Shown piece by piece: positions 33,151-43,421 of a stretch of 64,000 bases of DNA. The notes beneath the pieces were generated by a model. That model saw only the letters and a list, made by a program, of their open reading frames with translations. It did not search any database and had not been told where the DNA came from. The first letter of the stretch is position 1. Every line of letters starts with the position of its first letter. This DNA is from Skeletonema tropicum. Taxonomy: Eukaryota; Bacillariophyta; Thalassiosirophyceae; Thalassiosirales; Thalassiosiraceae. Location of the stretch: the NCBI GenBank assembly GCA_037178625.1, contig CM074134.1, positions 1,860,001 through 1,924,000 of the forward strand, read 5' to 3'. Made by a program: the position numbers and the translations under genes.

Positions 33151-34168
33151 AATGTCGTGGGAGTTGATTGGATGTTCACGACATCAGGTGGAGAGCTATC
33201 CGTTGAAGAGAGTGGGATTGTCGGCATTGATTGATGGTGGTGATGACGATATTGGTCTATGCGATGCCATCTATTCTGATCTGGCAGGCTGCCCATTTCG
33301 TATAATATATGTACACTATCGGTAGAATGCCTCGGGCGGGTTGAAGCGACGATTGATGATATAATGGTGTTGGATGTTGCTCGAATTATGCCTGCAATGG
33401 GACCAATGATTGATTCAGCGGAGGCTATCGTTATTGTGGTCGGCGAGCAGCATCAGCAGACTGGTGAACGCAACCGCAACAACCACCAACAGAAAATAAT
33501 AATGGATGGGACTGTATAATATTATGATTCAAGTGATCTCATATAATGAGTCCATGACACAAGCGGCTGCAAACGAATCAGAACGACTTGTAGTGTCCAA
33601 GATGAAACGTCAAGATTACATCAACGTTTGCATATGTTGAGGACACTTCGGATTGGAAGCATGGAATTACGAGGGAGATTGTACAGAAACGTACAGAAAG
33701 CGGATCCTGACCTTTCGCGTACTGTAATTGTCAATATACAAAGCTTGGTAGCAAACTGTCTCAATTGAGATCTCCCAATGATGTGATGGATTTCATTGGG
33801 GCAAGCGGATTACTGACCAGCTTTCTCCTCACAAACTTGGTGGTCCGTTATACATCTCTGTTCCCAGCGGGAGAGTGAATAGATATGATATGAACGATGA
33901 CGATGATCACAGATTTGAAGATGACAAAGAGTTTGTTGCAGCGAGTGCTTTTGTTGCCAAAAGTCAGTATCAGTCCATCCTCGGTCCTATATTAGCACTT
34001 GAACAGTTCGGCTGCGTTGATTCTTGGAGAGAAGAAATGACGGACCAAAAGAGCAGCAGAATAGAAGGCGAACAAGCAAACAGCACGAAAGATGAAGAGA
34101 TATCAATCTTGACACTTGTACGAGAAGTTCCGGAACTTATTGTAACAGGTCTGTTAATCTTGCTGTAG
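33151..34168 (+). pseudogene. Decayed coding remnants, family not recognised
   Basis: Successive protein-like frames break off and shift. An ATG frame at 33,151 reads through GLSALIDGGDDDIGLCDAIY and stops at 33,330. A second frame about 33,319-33,519 carries VECLGRVEATIDDIMVLDVA. A third at 33,875-34,168 carries RFEDDKEFVAASAFVAKSQY. They have coding-like composition and lie on one strand in order, as expected of a dying gene. No domain identified. Confidence 0.35.
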
Positions 34169-34878
34169 ATGAAAGCTACGCTAGTTGCACAATTATCCAC
34201 CACGGCAGGTGTTCTTCTCTCCAAAGCAGCGTGTTCGTACCAAATGTAATATCTTAGGAAGGGGGATATCATTTATGGTGATTAGTTGGAGGAAGCAGCA
34301 ATCAGTGCAGTGACTTGTATTCGATAACGCTTGTAATGATGTAAACTTCGATGACAACCGAAGATGACAACCGAAACAACGAGGAAGCTACTACGTTCGC
34401 CGATCCGTATGGCTTCAGACAAATTACGAAATACACCAACCTTTTATTTTAGGAACAATGGCAGCTTACACTTAGGCTGGAACTAAAACCAGGTTTTAAA
34501 CATCTATAACCTTTTCTTTACATATACCCTGCAGGAGAGGTTTCCTATGAATCACATCAATACCCGGGAGGGTGCCAAGGTCGGCCGCTCAAGTTGCCCC
34601 TGCACCCCTGGGTGTAACAGTCGCGATTTCCTGGCTCATCCCAGTAACGGAGGCAGTCGTCACAGTATCCATCTCGTTCGAGTTAGACTTCATCTTGCTC
34701 GCCAATATCATCGTAGTTTTCTCTTCATCCCTGCTTACTTTTACTTCGACATCATTGGTGTTAGTACCAGAAATGTCATCGGCCGAACGACTGTTGCTGC
34801 TGCGTGACTGGGCTGGGGTCTTGTCTTGTCTCTTCCGGCTCCTTCAAACGGTTTAGCAAGTCACCTAAAGCGGTGATG

Positions 34879-34916
34879 ACCGCTAGTAGATACCGCCAGC
34901 AACACCATCAAAATAG
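34879..34916 (+). repeat. 38-bp perfect direct repeat, copy 2
   Basis: Identical to 32962-32999. Here the TAGTATAGTCGA block follows about 80 bp later, while at the first copy it precedes the repeat. Confidence 0.85.
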
Positions 34917-35170
34917 CATCAGTGAGCTCCTATGGGTGGTGACGCTAGTAGCGCGCCTAAGTACTTGTATTTTCGATCGAAAATTTAGAAGTTAGATAGT
35001 ATAGTCGAATATTGACTCTATAACAAAAGTAAGACTACCATTAGAAAGCTCTACTCCTCTATAATTCGAATGATGTGTTGCTTTTGTTATTTGGTCGACT
35101 ATGAGTCGAGTTACAATCGTCCAAAATCGAGCGTGTGCTTGACTTTGGTGTGTGCTCTCTTATTCGACAC

Positions 35171-35255
35171 GCCTTCCCAGCTTGGGCAAACCCCACTACG
35201 AGATAGAGCAGTGAATGTAGATGTCGATGGTGGGGTTTGCCCAAGCTGGGAAGGC
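35171..35255. repeat. Perfect 25-bp inverted repeat (hairpin)
   Basis: The 25 bases from GCCTTCCCAGCTTGGGCAAA at 35171-35195 are the exact complement of 35231-35255, with a 35-base loop. Within each arm CCCAGCTTGGG is itself nearly palindromic. It could be a foldback element or a small-RNA precursor; sequence alone cannot decide. Confidence 0.8.
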
Positions 35256-35674
35256 ACGAGCGACCGAGAACCATCGATTTCGCTCGATGGTATGATTCGT
35301 GCGATTTGAATTTTTTTGGTCATTTTTAACTAGCGTTCATCTAGCAAATGACACAATTCGGCCTCCATCATGCCGATGGCATTGGGAACGGTCGTTCTCA
35401 GCAACCAATCGGCCAAATCACTCCGTTCAACTTGCTATACCCTTCACAACAACCCAATAGACAGATATTGTAAGGTGGCGACGTCGGAGCATTCGTAGTC
35501 TCGCTCATAATAATGGTCTAAGTCGTCCCATCATTGCCGCACAATTATTAATCGCACATCGGCTTCATAATTCCTCCGTCGACGTCGCTGTAATGCTATT
35601 CCATGATAAAATCTACACTGCACGCCTCCTCTGATCCATAATTGTCATCGATTGCCATCGGCAGGGCATCCATC

Positions 35675-36400
35675 ATGTTCAGCTTTAACGAAACACTGCG
35701 CGCGATTGCACAGATCAACTCGCAAGTGGAAGAGAATAATTCTTCTTCATTGTCGAAATGGCACATCCACCAGGAGACAGTGTCAAAAATGCTCAATATT
35801 GCCGACACAGATGATACATCTGGAGCAGCATTCATGTGGGAGTTTGTGAATTGTCTCAAGAATGGTGGAAGTGGGTCGTGGAAAGCCAATGCATTCGTAC
35901 CAAATCCCTCACCCTACGACAAGACGAAGATTGATCTCCTCGACTCATCTCCAAACGCACTAAACTTCCATGCCACTAAATATGGGGGGTATCGACCTTC
36001 TCCTTGCATGGGTGGCACTCCGTCTCCAGATGTTGTACATGAAGATGCCGTGTACTATTGCTTCGGGGAGAGGAAGACGAATGTCAAGCTGAAGAGACAG
36101 CTAGAGCTGATAAGATATGTCACTGGAACAGATGGACATCTGCAACAGCACTATGTCCAAATCGCCGCTGAACGACAGAAGCTATGGCTCTTATGGGCAA
36201 CTTATGACCAAGCAGGATATGTATTCCACAATGTAGAGCACCATTTGCTAGTGATTACGCTATGCCTTCGTCACCCATGTGATATCAAGATTGATGGCGT
36301 TGTAGAAGCGAAAGACACAACTCCAACCCAACTCAATTTAGTGAAGAGAGAGAGAGGTCATATACTCGTCGTATCATCTGTATTGGATCCATCTCCTTGA
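35675..36400 (+). CDS. Hypothetical protein, family not recognised
   Basis: 241 aa from the first ATG. Composition is protein-like and even, with no low-complexity runs, and a soluble character. No motif I know is present. Notable parts: TSGAAFMWEFVNCLKNGG near residue 50, SPNALNFHATKYGGYRPSPC near 90, and CDIKIDGVVEAKDTTPTQLN near 205. It lies among repeat debris and follows decayed coding remnants on the same strand, so it could be the last intact part of an older, larger gene. I would not assign a function. Confidence 0.4.
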   Translation: MFSFNETLRAIAQINSQVEENNSSSLSKWHIHQETVSKMLNIADTDDTSGAAFMWEFVNCLKNGGSGSWKANAFVPNPSPYDKTKIDLLDSSPNALNFHATKYGGYRPSPCMGGTPSPDVVHEDAVYYCFGERKTNVKLKRQLELIRYVTGTDGHLQQHYVQIAAERQKLWLLWATYDQAGYVFHNVEHHLLVITLCLRHPCDIKIDGVVEAKDTTPTQLNLVKRERGHILVVSSVLDPSP

Positions 36401-37379
36401 GTATCTGTCTTGTACATTCAAGACAATGTCAACCTACGAGGAAGACTTCATGACTGTAGTGACGACGAAGAGGATGATGACTAGAGTCCTCACGCAGTGT
36501 AGATATTGTAGATATTTGTAGATATTTGTAGATATAATGCAAGCATCGATGCCTGGAGCTGTTGTAGTATTTTCTCCTCGTCTACTACCAATCAAGCCTG
36601 TATTGTTCTATCAAGAAATGCATGATGTCATTGCCAAATCAATAATTTCATGTCCAAAAAGCTACGACAATCCGAGACTATGACAGTCGATTAAGGCCCA
36701 AAAATGGTAGTTATCCTCGATTTTATAGTCTTTGAGCTATCCAATGGGCCATCACTCGGTCTATGAGAACGTTAGGAACATGATAAAGTGCTCTATCAAA
36801 GATCGGTGATATTAACGAAATACGCACGAGTCCGTACTTGGAGCGGCATTACGACCAAGACGACTGATATCGAGTGAACTAACGTCGGCACCCGTCGAAT
36901 GAAGAGATCATGGGCTGTCCATAGAGCCGGAAATGTGTAACGTGGTGAAACTACACACCGAACATGACGGTTTTGATGATGAATTTGTTCTTTGTGATGG
37001 AGGCTGAAAGAGCCGGCGCGCCAAATCACTTCACCGATTTTGGCCCCTTGGAGGAGCCGACCATTTTGCCCCTACGACCACCAACATTGGCGACAATGAT
37101 GAAACCAACGATACGAATGGCACGACATGACCTCAATAGACCAATGACTGCGAGTTGGGGCGGAATTTTGACGATTTGATCACTACAGAGACCATTTTAG
37201 GCATAAATGGCTCATTTAACTAGGGGTTTGTTAGTGAAGTGAATATCTTGATTACTACGTAAGTAGAGGTGCTAGAATTGCTCCCTTTGCCGTTCATTGG
37301 TCCCAGGGGTATGCTGAAGCTGTCTGAGAAGTATCAAGGCGATTTTCCAAAATTCGTTTTGTTAGTAGATTTATCTAGC
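36401..37379. other. Intergenic, short AT tandem repeat
   Basis: A short tandem (TGTAGATATT, about four copies) lies at about 36,498-36,533. A 71-codon frame near 36,964-37,179 has odd composition (repeated Pro/Met/Arg) and no known motif. Nothing else is supported. Confidence 0.4.
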
Positions 37380-38063
37380 GTCACCACCCATAGCTCCTCA
37401 CTAGAAATTAGCTTCTTCTTTTGGATTTTTGTTCGTAATAGAATTGTGATCGAATCACGAGGCAGTGAGTATGGAAGAAAGTGATTTGTGTAGCTATTCG
37501 AAATGATCCATTTTCATTTGAGCGAGAAGACGTTTTAAAATTTTCGAGTCGGAAGCGCGGTCGAGAGTTCAAGCCATCGAGGAAGAGAAAAGCTTTTGCC
37601 GAAGCAATCAATGCTGCTCGCGTCAGTCGCATTAAAGAGGCACTGAAAGTCTGACATAGAAGGCGAACCGTTGTAACTTTGAGTCGAATGATTCAATCAA
37701 TGACAATGAGTTTTTTCGTGTCACACAAAAGCAAGGAGACTCGGGATATTCCTCCTCGGAGGCTCTGGCGGTTCGAGATTTGCGTATGCGTATGCTCACC
37801 GATAACATGCAATATAACAGTAAATCAAATCAATTGAGCATGAGGAAGAAGCTGCAGAGTGGTTTCCTGCAGCAATTGACGTGCGAGACAGTGGAGAGGG
37901 AGGAGGCAGGAGAAATTTGAAGCGAACTATTACTGTGAAGGCGAAGGAGTTGCTTCTGCAGTCGTTTCGAGAACGATTGAAGTGAGATTACTTTACCATC
38001 ACTGCTGAAACCAAGCATGAATGCACATGCATAGAAAAGAACCAATGCTAACACCAGTAACAA
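37380..38063. repeat. Degenerate copy of the A-B-C-tail module
   Basis: In order: the head of paralogue A (37,380-37,560, matching 30,270-30,440), module B (37,562-37,775, matching 30,784-31,002 without the MITE), a broken copy of frame C (from 37,788, CACCGATAACATGCAA as at 38,562), and the tail-helix segment (37,995-38,063). This copy is the empty-site control for the MITE. Confidence 0.75.
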
Positions 38064-38359
38064 ACTGAATAATTGATACAGATGATCCCTTGTCCATGGA
38101 CGATGATACGATTTTTTTCGCTTTCATCTAATGATCGGTAACATGATTCTCCCATCAGAACTCTTGACAAGTCAATCTCTGATTGAAACTGTTGAATATC
38201 TTTGTCGTTTTGAATCGCATCGAACATCGCATTGACTTGCTCCTCGAAGCTCGCATCTGCATCCAATGTATCGTCGATTTTCGACTGTATCTTATTTGTG
38301 TGAAGCATCAACGCCTCAGCGAACTCCTCGCTAGAAATTAGCCTCTTCTTTTGGGTCAT
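37830..38359 (-). pseudogene. Small tail-anchored protein, paralogue A2, with frame break
   Basis: The ATG at 38359 opens MTQKKRLISSEEFAEALMLH and a helical, coiled-coil-like body. The frame then runs off after DESEKN at a T7 run (38112-38118 on plus) and stops at 38048. In the next frame the expected membrane tail LVLALVLFYACAFMLG follows at once and runs to 37830. Removing or adding one base in the run would join them. It is therefore a broken tail-anchored protein, or an intact gene with a homopolymer error. Function unknown. Confidence 0.5.
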
Positions 38360-38552
38360 TGTTCGTAATCGTAATAGAATTGGACCTCTTTGGTCGGATT
38401 GTGACTGAATCGCATGCAGTGGGAGAAAGTGATCCGTGTTGTAGCCACAGACAAAAATGATCGGATAGCGACGTTTTTAAAATTTACAATGACAGTTGCA
38501 CTGAAAATATATTTAGATTAAACTCTCTCTTTCCGTCCAGCCATTTCACAGT

Positions 38553-38843
38553 ATGCTCACCGATAACATGCAATTGCAGAAGAAAGAAGCTGTAGAGAGG
38601 GCTCTTGCAGCGATTAACGTGTCAGACTGTGGAGAGATCACTATCGACATTGTCGGAGGAAAGCTGGCATGGGACGACCCCTACAATGCTGGTGCTCTCG
38701 AATGCGTTCGTTATCTCTTCGAACAAGACCACCACCACCACCACCAGCAGCAGCAGCAGCAGCAGCCAGTGCACCATAATCCAAATGTGATGCACATTGA
38801 CATTGGCAGCGTAGAAGAGACTAATGAGTTCTACGCTTCTTAG
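38553..38843 (+). CDS. Small hypothetical protein with His/Gln tract
   Basis: 96 aa. The N-terminal half (MLTDNMQLQKKEAVERALAA, then EITIDIVGGKLAWDDPYNAG) is followed by consecutive His and Gln runs from CAC/CAG repeats (38,728-38,766). A broken copy of the start lies at 37,788. After the stop comes a GA dinucleotide run (38,842-38,868). I do not recognise the family; it may be a fragment spread with the local duplications. Confidence 0.35.
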   Translation: MLTDNMQLQKKEAVERALAAINVSDCGEITIDIVGGKLAWDDPYNAGALECVRYLFEQDHHHHHQQQQQQQPVHHNPNVMHIDIGSVEETNEFYAS

Positions 38844-38868
38844 AGAGAGAGAGAGAGAGAGAGAGAGA
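38842..38868 (+). repeat. GA dinucleotide microsatellite
   Basis: About 13 GA units directly after the stop codon of the preceding small frame. Confidence 0.9.
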
Positions 38869-38881
38869 GCACCCTCACGAT

Positions 38882-40441
38882 TCACGACGACTTCTTCTTT
38901 TGACGAGTTGACCGGTAGCTGGGTAGGAGATTGCTTCCCCAATTTCCATCACTGCCTACACCAAGCATGAATGCACAAGCATAGAAAAGCACCAAGGCTA
39001 AAATAACTAACCAACCAACCAATCCAAGCGAATAGGAATGATGCTCCTCCCACTCATTGTTCCACATAACCATGTGACGTGCAGTATGACCTGCCATACG
39101 ATGTAGGCGATGGTGACAGTGCAAAGGTTGACATATCTGCTCCACTAGGTCATGAACAAGATTGACGTGTTGGCCTATTGAATTTGGAGAATCGTCTTCT
39201 CCAAAGCAATTTGTCATCATTTCTTGACAAACCTTGAATAACCGTTCCATCTCTTCGTTGTCGCATGTCATTGAAGTAAATTGGTGCATATCATCGTCTT
39301 GCAAATTGCTATCATAATACGCATCAATAGATAAATCAGATTGCACATCATCGACCAGTTGTTGTGGATTTTGCTGCTTCAGCTTTTCCACCAGTAAAGT
39401 CTTGAACAAACGTTTGTTCCGTATCGAGCTTCGATGCCGTATCTCACCAACTATTGCAGATAAATCACCTTCACGCACTCGTCGATTGTATTTTTGAGGC
39501 ATCTCATTCTCTATTATAGGTGGTTGTTCATTATCATCATCATCAGCATCATCATCAATACTTTCCAAAGGATCCGAACTGTCGCGATGAAAGTGATCAA
39601 GCAGTGAATGTAGACTAGACGAAAATAACGATTCTCTATTTGAATCGACATATTCATTTCCCAACATCGTTCCACGACCCCAGTAGGGCGATATTTGATT
39701 CATCATCTCGGTACAAGCGGAGATACCACCCAGTGGATCACAAGTATGGTCAGCGGGGCAGATCATCCTTGCCTCCTCAGCACCACCATTATCACTCGCT
39801 TTATCATTATCTGACAAGTTGTGGCGATGGTGCAAATCCATATGTCGGTCCAAATAATATCTTGATACAAATGTCTTTTGACAATATCCACATTGAAATA
39901 AGTGCACTGAGTTTCCCATGTATCTCTTGTTTGCTGCGAATGTTGATCTGTCATTATTATAAGATGACGTGGCGTGTGTTGACTGGTGATACATTTCACG
40001 TTCTTCCAACCATAATAATGATCTCGCTGCACGTCCTAACAAAGGAAGTGATAGACCACCAAATTTCTTCGTTCCGATTCGATATCTGCGTTGTATTACA
40101 TATGAATTTTGATCATCATTTAGAAACATATCATGCTTGGGATGAAGTGGACAAAACTGATGATTGTTATTGTTGTCGATCGCATAGGTGAGCAATTGAA
40201 ACCACTCTTCATCGATCAATTTATCTTCTGGATTGTCTACTAGCGGTATTCTTTGCCGTTTCATGCCACTTTTGTCGGCATCTCTGACACCACTGATTTG
40301 ACTCTGACGCCAGGCAGCATTGTGGCTCGAACCGAAGTAATGGAGAAGTATGTGTGATGCATCTCGACGGAATAGTTGCCGTGCAGCTCTAGAGAGCGGT
40401 CTATTGCAGTTATCCGTCATGATGCCTGCCTGCACCTGCAT
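38882..40441 (-). CDS. C2H2 zinc-finger protein with C-terminal membrane helix
   Basis: 519 aa from the ATG at 40441 (a later Met at 40420 is possible; the frame is open further up but without an ATG). One C2H2 finger, C184-x2-C187-x12-H200-x3-H204 (FQCGYCQKTFVSRYYLDRHM), sits mid-protein. Cys-rich blocks follow (ICPADHTCDPLGGIS, MTNCFG, ICQPLHCHH), a layout seen in a conserved eukaryotic C2H2 family of unclear role. The last 45 residues form a membrane helix (WLVILALVLFYACAFMLGV, about 474-496) and a basic tail, suggesting a tail-anchored protein. The DNA for this tail is repeated at 29.9 kb and 38.0 kb, so it was shared by local duplication. An acidic run lies near residue 300. Confidence 0.65.
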   Translation of the reverse strand: MQVQAGIMTDNCNRPLSRAARQLFRRDASHILLHYFGSSHNAAWRQSQISGVRDADKSGMKRQRIPLVDNPEDKLIDEEWFQLLTYAIDNNNNHQFCPLHPKHDMFLNDDQNSYVIQRRYRIGTKKFGGLSLPLLGRAARSLLWLEEREMYHQSTHATSSYNNDRSTFAANKRYMGNSVHLFQCGYCQKTFVSRYYLDRHMDLHHRHNLSDNDKASDNGGAEEARMICPADHTCDPLGGISACTEMMNQISPYWGRGTMLGNEYVDSNRESLFSSSLHSLLDHFHRDSSDPLESIDDDADDDDNEQPPIIENEMPQKYNRRVREGDLSAIVGEIRHRSSIRNKRLFKTLLVEKLKQQNPQQLVDDVQSDLSIDAYYDSNLQDDDMHQFTSMTCDNEEMERLFKVCQEMMTNCFGEDDSPNSIGQHVNLVHDLVEQICQPLHCHHRLHRMAGHTARHMVMWNNEWEEHHSYSLGLVGWLVILALVLFYACAFMLGVGSDGNWGSNLLPSYRSTRQKKKSS

Positions 40442-40891
40442 CAATAGCAGAGCTCTCTGGCTACGCCTGCTAGAGGAGTACCTACAGTGTGCTATTGCTT
40501 TGGCTATTGGGCACTCGAGGCTACTAAGTACGGCAACGCGGGTCGCGGGTTGAAAGTCAGAAGGGACCCTCCGCGAACTATCGCCCCCTCCAAAAGAAAT
40601 ATTTAGACCCCCCACGAGGTTTCTATCAGCTGCTCTAGGGAATTAGTATGAGACTAAGGCGAAAGTTAGACCCCCCTAGAGCAGAGCCAAATTTCCCCCA
40701 AGGGTCCCTCGGGCTTCTGTTTTTGGCGTGCGTGTCGTAGGAATTAGTACGAAATTTGGACATGGGACAAACAAAAGTCTCGGAGCTCTGGTTCAGGAAA
40801 CAACCATGAATTGAACAACAGCCTCATAATCATATCTCCAAAGTAGACTCATCGTTTCTGCATGGGCATGGGGTAGAACTGCAACACAAAA
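40442..40891. promoter_or_regulatory. Divergent promoter region with nested inverted repeats
   Basis: It contains CTGCTCTAGGG (about 40,630) and its complement CCCTAGAGCAG (about 40,675), enclosed by an outer GGGACCCT / AGGGTCCC pair (about 40,563 and 40,700). Two copies of the (A)GGAATTAGTA motif lie at about 40,637-40,649 and 40,737-40,750, upstream of the minus and plus genes respectively. Confidence 0.45.
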
Positions 40892-41952
40892 ATGTGCGTT
40901 TCAACAATGACAAACGACGGGGGGCTCCGAAATGTCTTTAAATCGGCAGACCTCGTCTACAATCAGCTTGTGATGTTGGACCAGAAAAAAGCAACCGTCG
41001 GCACTGCTGCTGTTGGCGACAAAAGGAAACCATCTAGATCTTTATCCGAAGTATCATCTTCATCAACTATCAAAACGTCGAAAATAAACTTATCGCAACA
41101 TTCATCGGCGGCTCTAAGACGGACAGTGGCACCGTTAATACACTCAATGGGACAAATTGATGCAGCTGCACTTCTTTCATTGAACCCCAATCAAGATGGC
41201 AATGGGGCAGTTCTTGACAATAAAAGGGGCTGTATGTGCCTCCAATTCACGAGCGGATAGTTCCGCATCATAGGTATTATCGTGCTGGAAATATTGTGAG
41301 GTATCTTCATGCACGAGAGGTAGCAGACAAGTACACTGTGGGGATATTTATCTTTCCTCCGGGGGCTTCAATTCCACTTCATGATCACCCGTCTATGGTC
41401 GTGATTAGTCGTGTGTTGTATGGTGAATTAAAGGTGAAGAGCTATAGTGTAGTTTCATCTCTTCATGATGATGATGTAGAGGAGATGAATACTGAAACTC
41501 CTGGTAATGAATGGGATTCTTCTCCATCTAGACTCCGTTCGTCATTTAATAGGATCAAAAACTTTGTCAGTCGAGCAGTGCTCTCATCACATCATCTTGA
41601 TCACCAAACTGACACGCAACACAAGCTTCAAGTACAAGAGAATAAATGTCCGATGGGAGTTCAAATGCGATCAGATGGAAATGGCAAGACTTCGGCCATA
41701 ATATCAGCTCCAAATGTAACTGCTCTTTATCCAGACGAGGGCAATTTCCATTCCTTTGTCGCTGGGCCACAAGGAGCGGCAGTCTTGGATGTATTGCTTC
41801 CTCCCTATGCAGAAGATGAACATAGAGATTGTACGTTCTACGAAGCTATTGAAAATGAAAATGGGTATTGTCTGATGCCTATTGACCAACCGAGTGATTT
41901 CGATTGTTTGTCTGGCGAGTATGGACGGTTTAAGTCGTGTGATCAATATTAG
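40892..41952 (+). CDS. PCO/ADO-type thiol dioxygenase (one frame break)
   Basis: An N-terminal frame (40892-41260) and a C-terminal frame (to 41952) overlap out of register at AAAAGGGG (41222-41229). One added base there joins NKR to GLYVPPIHERIVP. The cupin core shows YTVGIFIFPPGASIPLHDHP, supplying two iron-ligand histidines (H-D-H), VLYGELKVKSY, and the third histidine in NFHSFVAGPQGAAVLDVLLPPY. This is the plant cysteine oxidase / cysteamine dioxygenase family, which oxidises N-terminal cysteine or cysteamine and links oxygen level to protein turnover. A loop of about 90 residues, Ser- and charge-rich, is inserted before the third ligand. The N-terminal 110 residues are mostly disordered. 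Substrate choice is open. Confidence 0.8.
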
Positions 41953-42042
41953 GTAAAATTTTTTTAGGTCGTGTTGTTAAGTCATTGTTCTTACACCTCG
42001 CATATGTCCTGGTGAGGCCCGATCAGTACTGGTTGACATACT

Positions 42043-43089
42043 CTAGCCCTCCAAAAACTCAAGGAATGGAATAGACGTCTCTTTCTTCTCTCCCGTCACA
42101 CTTTCTTCCAACTCATCGACCATTTGCCTCCATGGCACTCTCCCAACACCTCTCCTCAACACTTTTCCGTCATTTGCAATTACCAGTGCAATACCCTCTT
42201 CTCTTACTTTCTCCCCAGCCTGCTCAGCCGCAGTTTCCATTTCGGCTTCAATTAAACTCTCCCAACCTTCCCCTACAGCCTCAGCCACATATGCCTGAGT
42301 CTCGTACGTAGGTCTATCACCAAATCCTCCACTGGGTTTGCTGGCACGTTCTGCCTCATCCAACCCCGTTTCATAGGGAACCACCAGAATATTCGTCATG
42401 GCAAAGTTCACTTTGTTCAGTTGCGCTCCACGCAATGCATCCCTAATGGCACGTCCTGGACCAGCCACCAAAATAATATGCTGCTTGGCCATACTCTGCA
42501 TCGTTCCAATCGTAGCCGTACGAGTATCACCATCCTCCGTAACACGAACATTAATATTCAAATTAGACAGTTGTTGTTCTCTCTCCTTCATTGCCGAGGT
42601 AAGTTTCTTCTGCTTCTTCTTCCGTTCCACCTTGGCTTCCACTGCGGCATTCAATTCCTCACCCTTGTCCAAATCAAACTTGGCTAGTACACCGAACAAT
42701 GCCACGGCACCAAAGTCAATTCCAAGATTGAGGTATTCCGTGTTGAGATCGACATCGGTTCGTACTCCACTTAACGCAGCGGCAACACCACTTGCGGTGA
42801 TGAGACCACCGACGAATGCACCACTTGCAAATGCAGCGTATAGGAATAATCGCAGTCCACGAAATGGTGCGATGGTTTCTTCCAAGAGTTTATTGCTTAC
42901 GTTTCTGTCGATTCCTCCTGACTTCTTTTGTTTTGTTTCGTTTGTTTCGTATAGTTGTGTTGTTGTTGTTGATATTTTTTGTGGTTGTGTTTGCACATGA
43001 TTTTTTGACATATGATGTGAGCTGGTTGGAGGGGCAAATGCCGCTGCTGTGCCCAGAAAAGATGCAAGGATGAGAGTTGAGGTCTTCAT
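42043..43089 (-). CDS. Plastid LPA1-like protein (DUF3493)
   Basis: 348 aa from ATG 43089. The leader is a signal peptide ending in an ASAFAP-like site (LGTAAAFAPP), marking import into the complex plastid. After a Ser/Thr/Gln-rich linker comes APFRGLRLFLYAAFASGAFV, the start of two membrane helices typical of DUF3493, the domain of LOW PSII ACCUMULATION 1 in plants, which helps assemble photosystem II. The stromal part continues with a Lys-rich stretch and an alpha/beta region (IILVAGPGRAIRDALRG, NILVVPYETGLDEA). The tetratricopeptide part of plant LPA1 is absent, so role is by analogy. Convergent with the dioxygenase gene (90 bp). Confidence 0.7.
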   Translation of the reverse strand: MKTSTLILASFLGTAAAFAPPTSSHHMSKNHVQTQPQKISTTTTQLYETNETKQKKSGGIDRNVSNKLLEETIAPFRGLRLFLYAAFASGAFVGGLITASGVAAALSGVRTDVDLNTEYLNLGIDFGAVALFGVLAKFDLDKGEELNAAVEAKVERKKKQKKLTSAMKEREQQLSNLNINVRVTEDGDTRTATIGTMQSMAKQHIILVAGPGRAIRDALRGAQLNKVNFAMTNILVVPYETGLDEAERASKPSGGFGDRPTYETQAYVAEAVGEGWESLIEAEMETAAEQAGEKVREEGIALVIANDGKVLRRGVGRVPWRQMVDELEESVTGEKKETSIPFLEFLEG

Positions 43090-43421
43090 GTTTGGATAGT
43101 CAATTGATAATGGGCGCAATGATGACCGTAGTGGATTGTATTCCCATGGAGATTATGATTGAGTTGGAAGTATTGGATGAAATGTGAAGTGTCAGCGCAA
43201 TTGAAGCTGAATCATCGGGGATTTGCAAGAATCGCAGCAGCTAGCTGCTCTCCGTTCTGCGCTTTCCGGGTATGACATTTTCGGTATCTTTGCGCATCGC
43301 ATCATCAAATTCCAAATCAAACGGACATCAATAAACCAAGATGAAATTCCGTCTTCATATATAAACTTCCGATCTTCTTCCACTCCAACCACCTCATTCT
43401 AACACGACAGCCATCAAAAAC
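43090..43421. other. Divergent intergenic region
   Basis: 332 bp hold the promoters of the LPA1-like gene (minus) and galactokinase (plus). A short AT stretch TCATATATAAAC at about 43,354-43,365 may serve as a TATA element for galactokinase. Nothing else stands out. Confidence 0.4.

Larger units (their letters stand above)
34169..35674. other. Intergenic, repeat fragments and hairpins
   Basis: No supportable gene. It contains the second 38-bp repeat, a 25-bp perfect hairpin, and a smaller hairpin ACCATCGA...TCGATGGT near 35,270-35,291. Frames of about 90 codons near 34,570-34,860 are probably shadows of decayed sequence. Confidence 0.4.

Noticed and set aside
36401..37379. Retrotransposon (copia/gypsy) body
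   Set aside because: No reverse transcriptase, integrase or primer-binding motif could be read in any frame; only weak composition hints.
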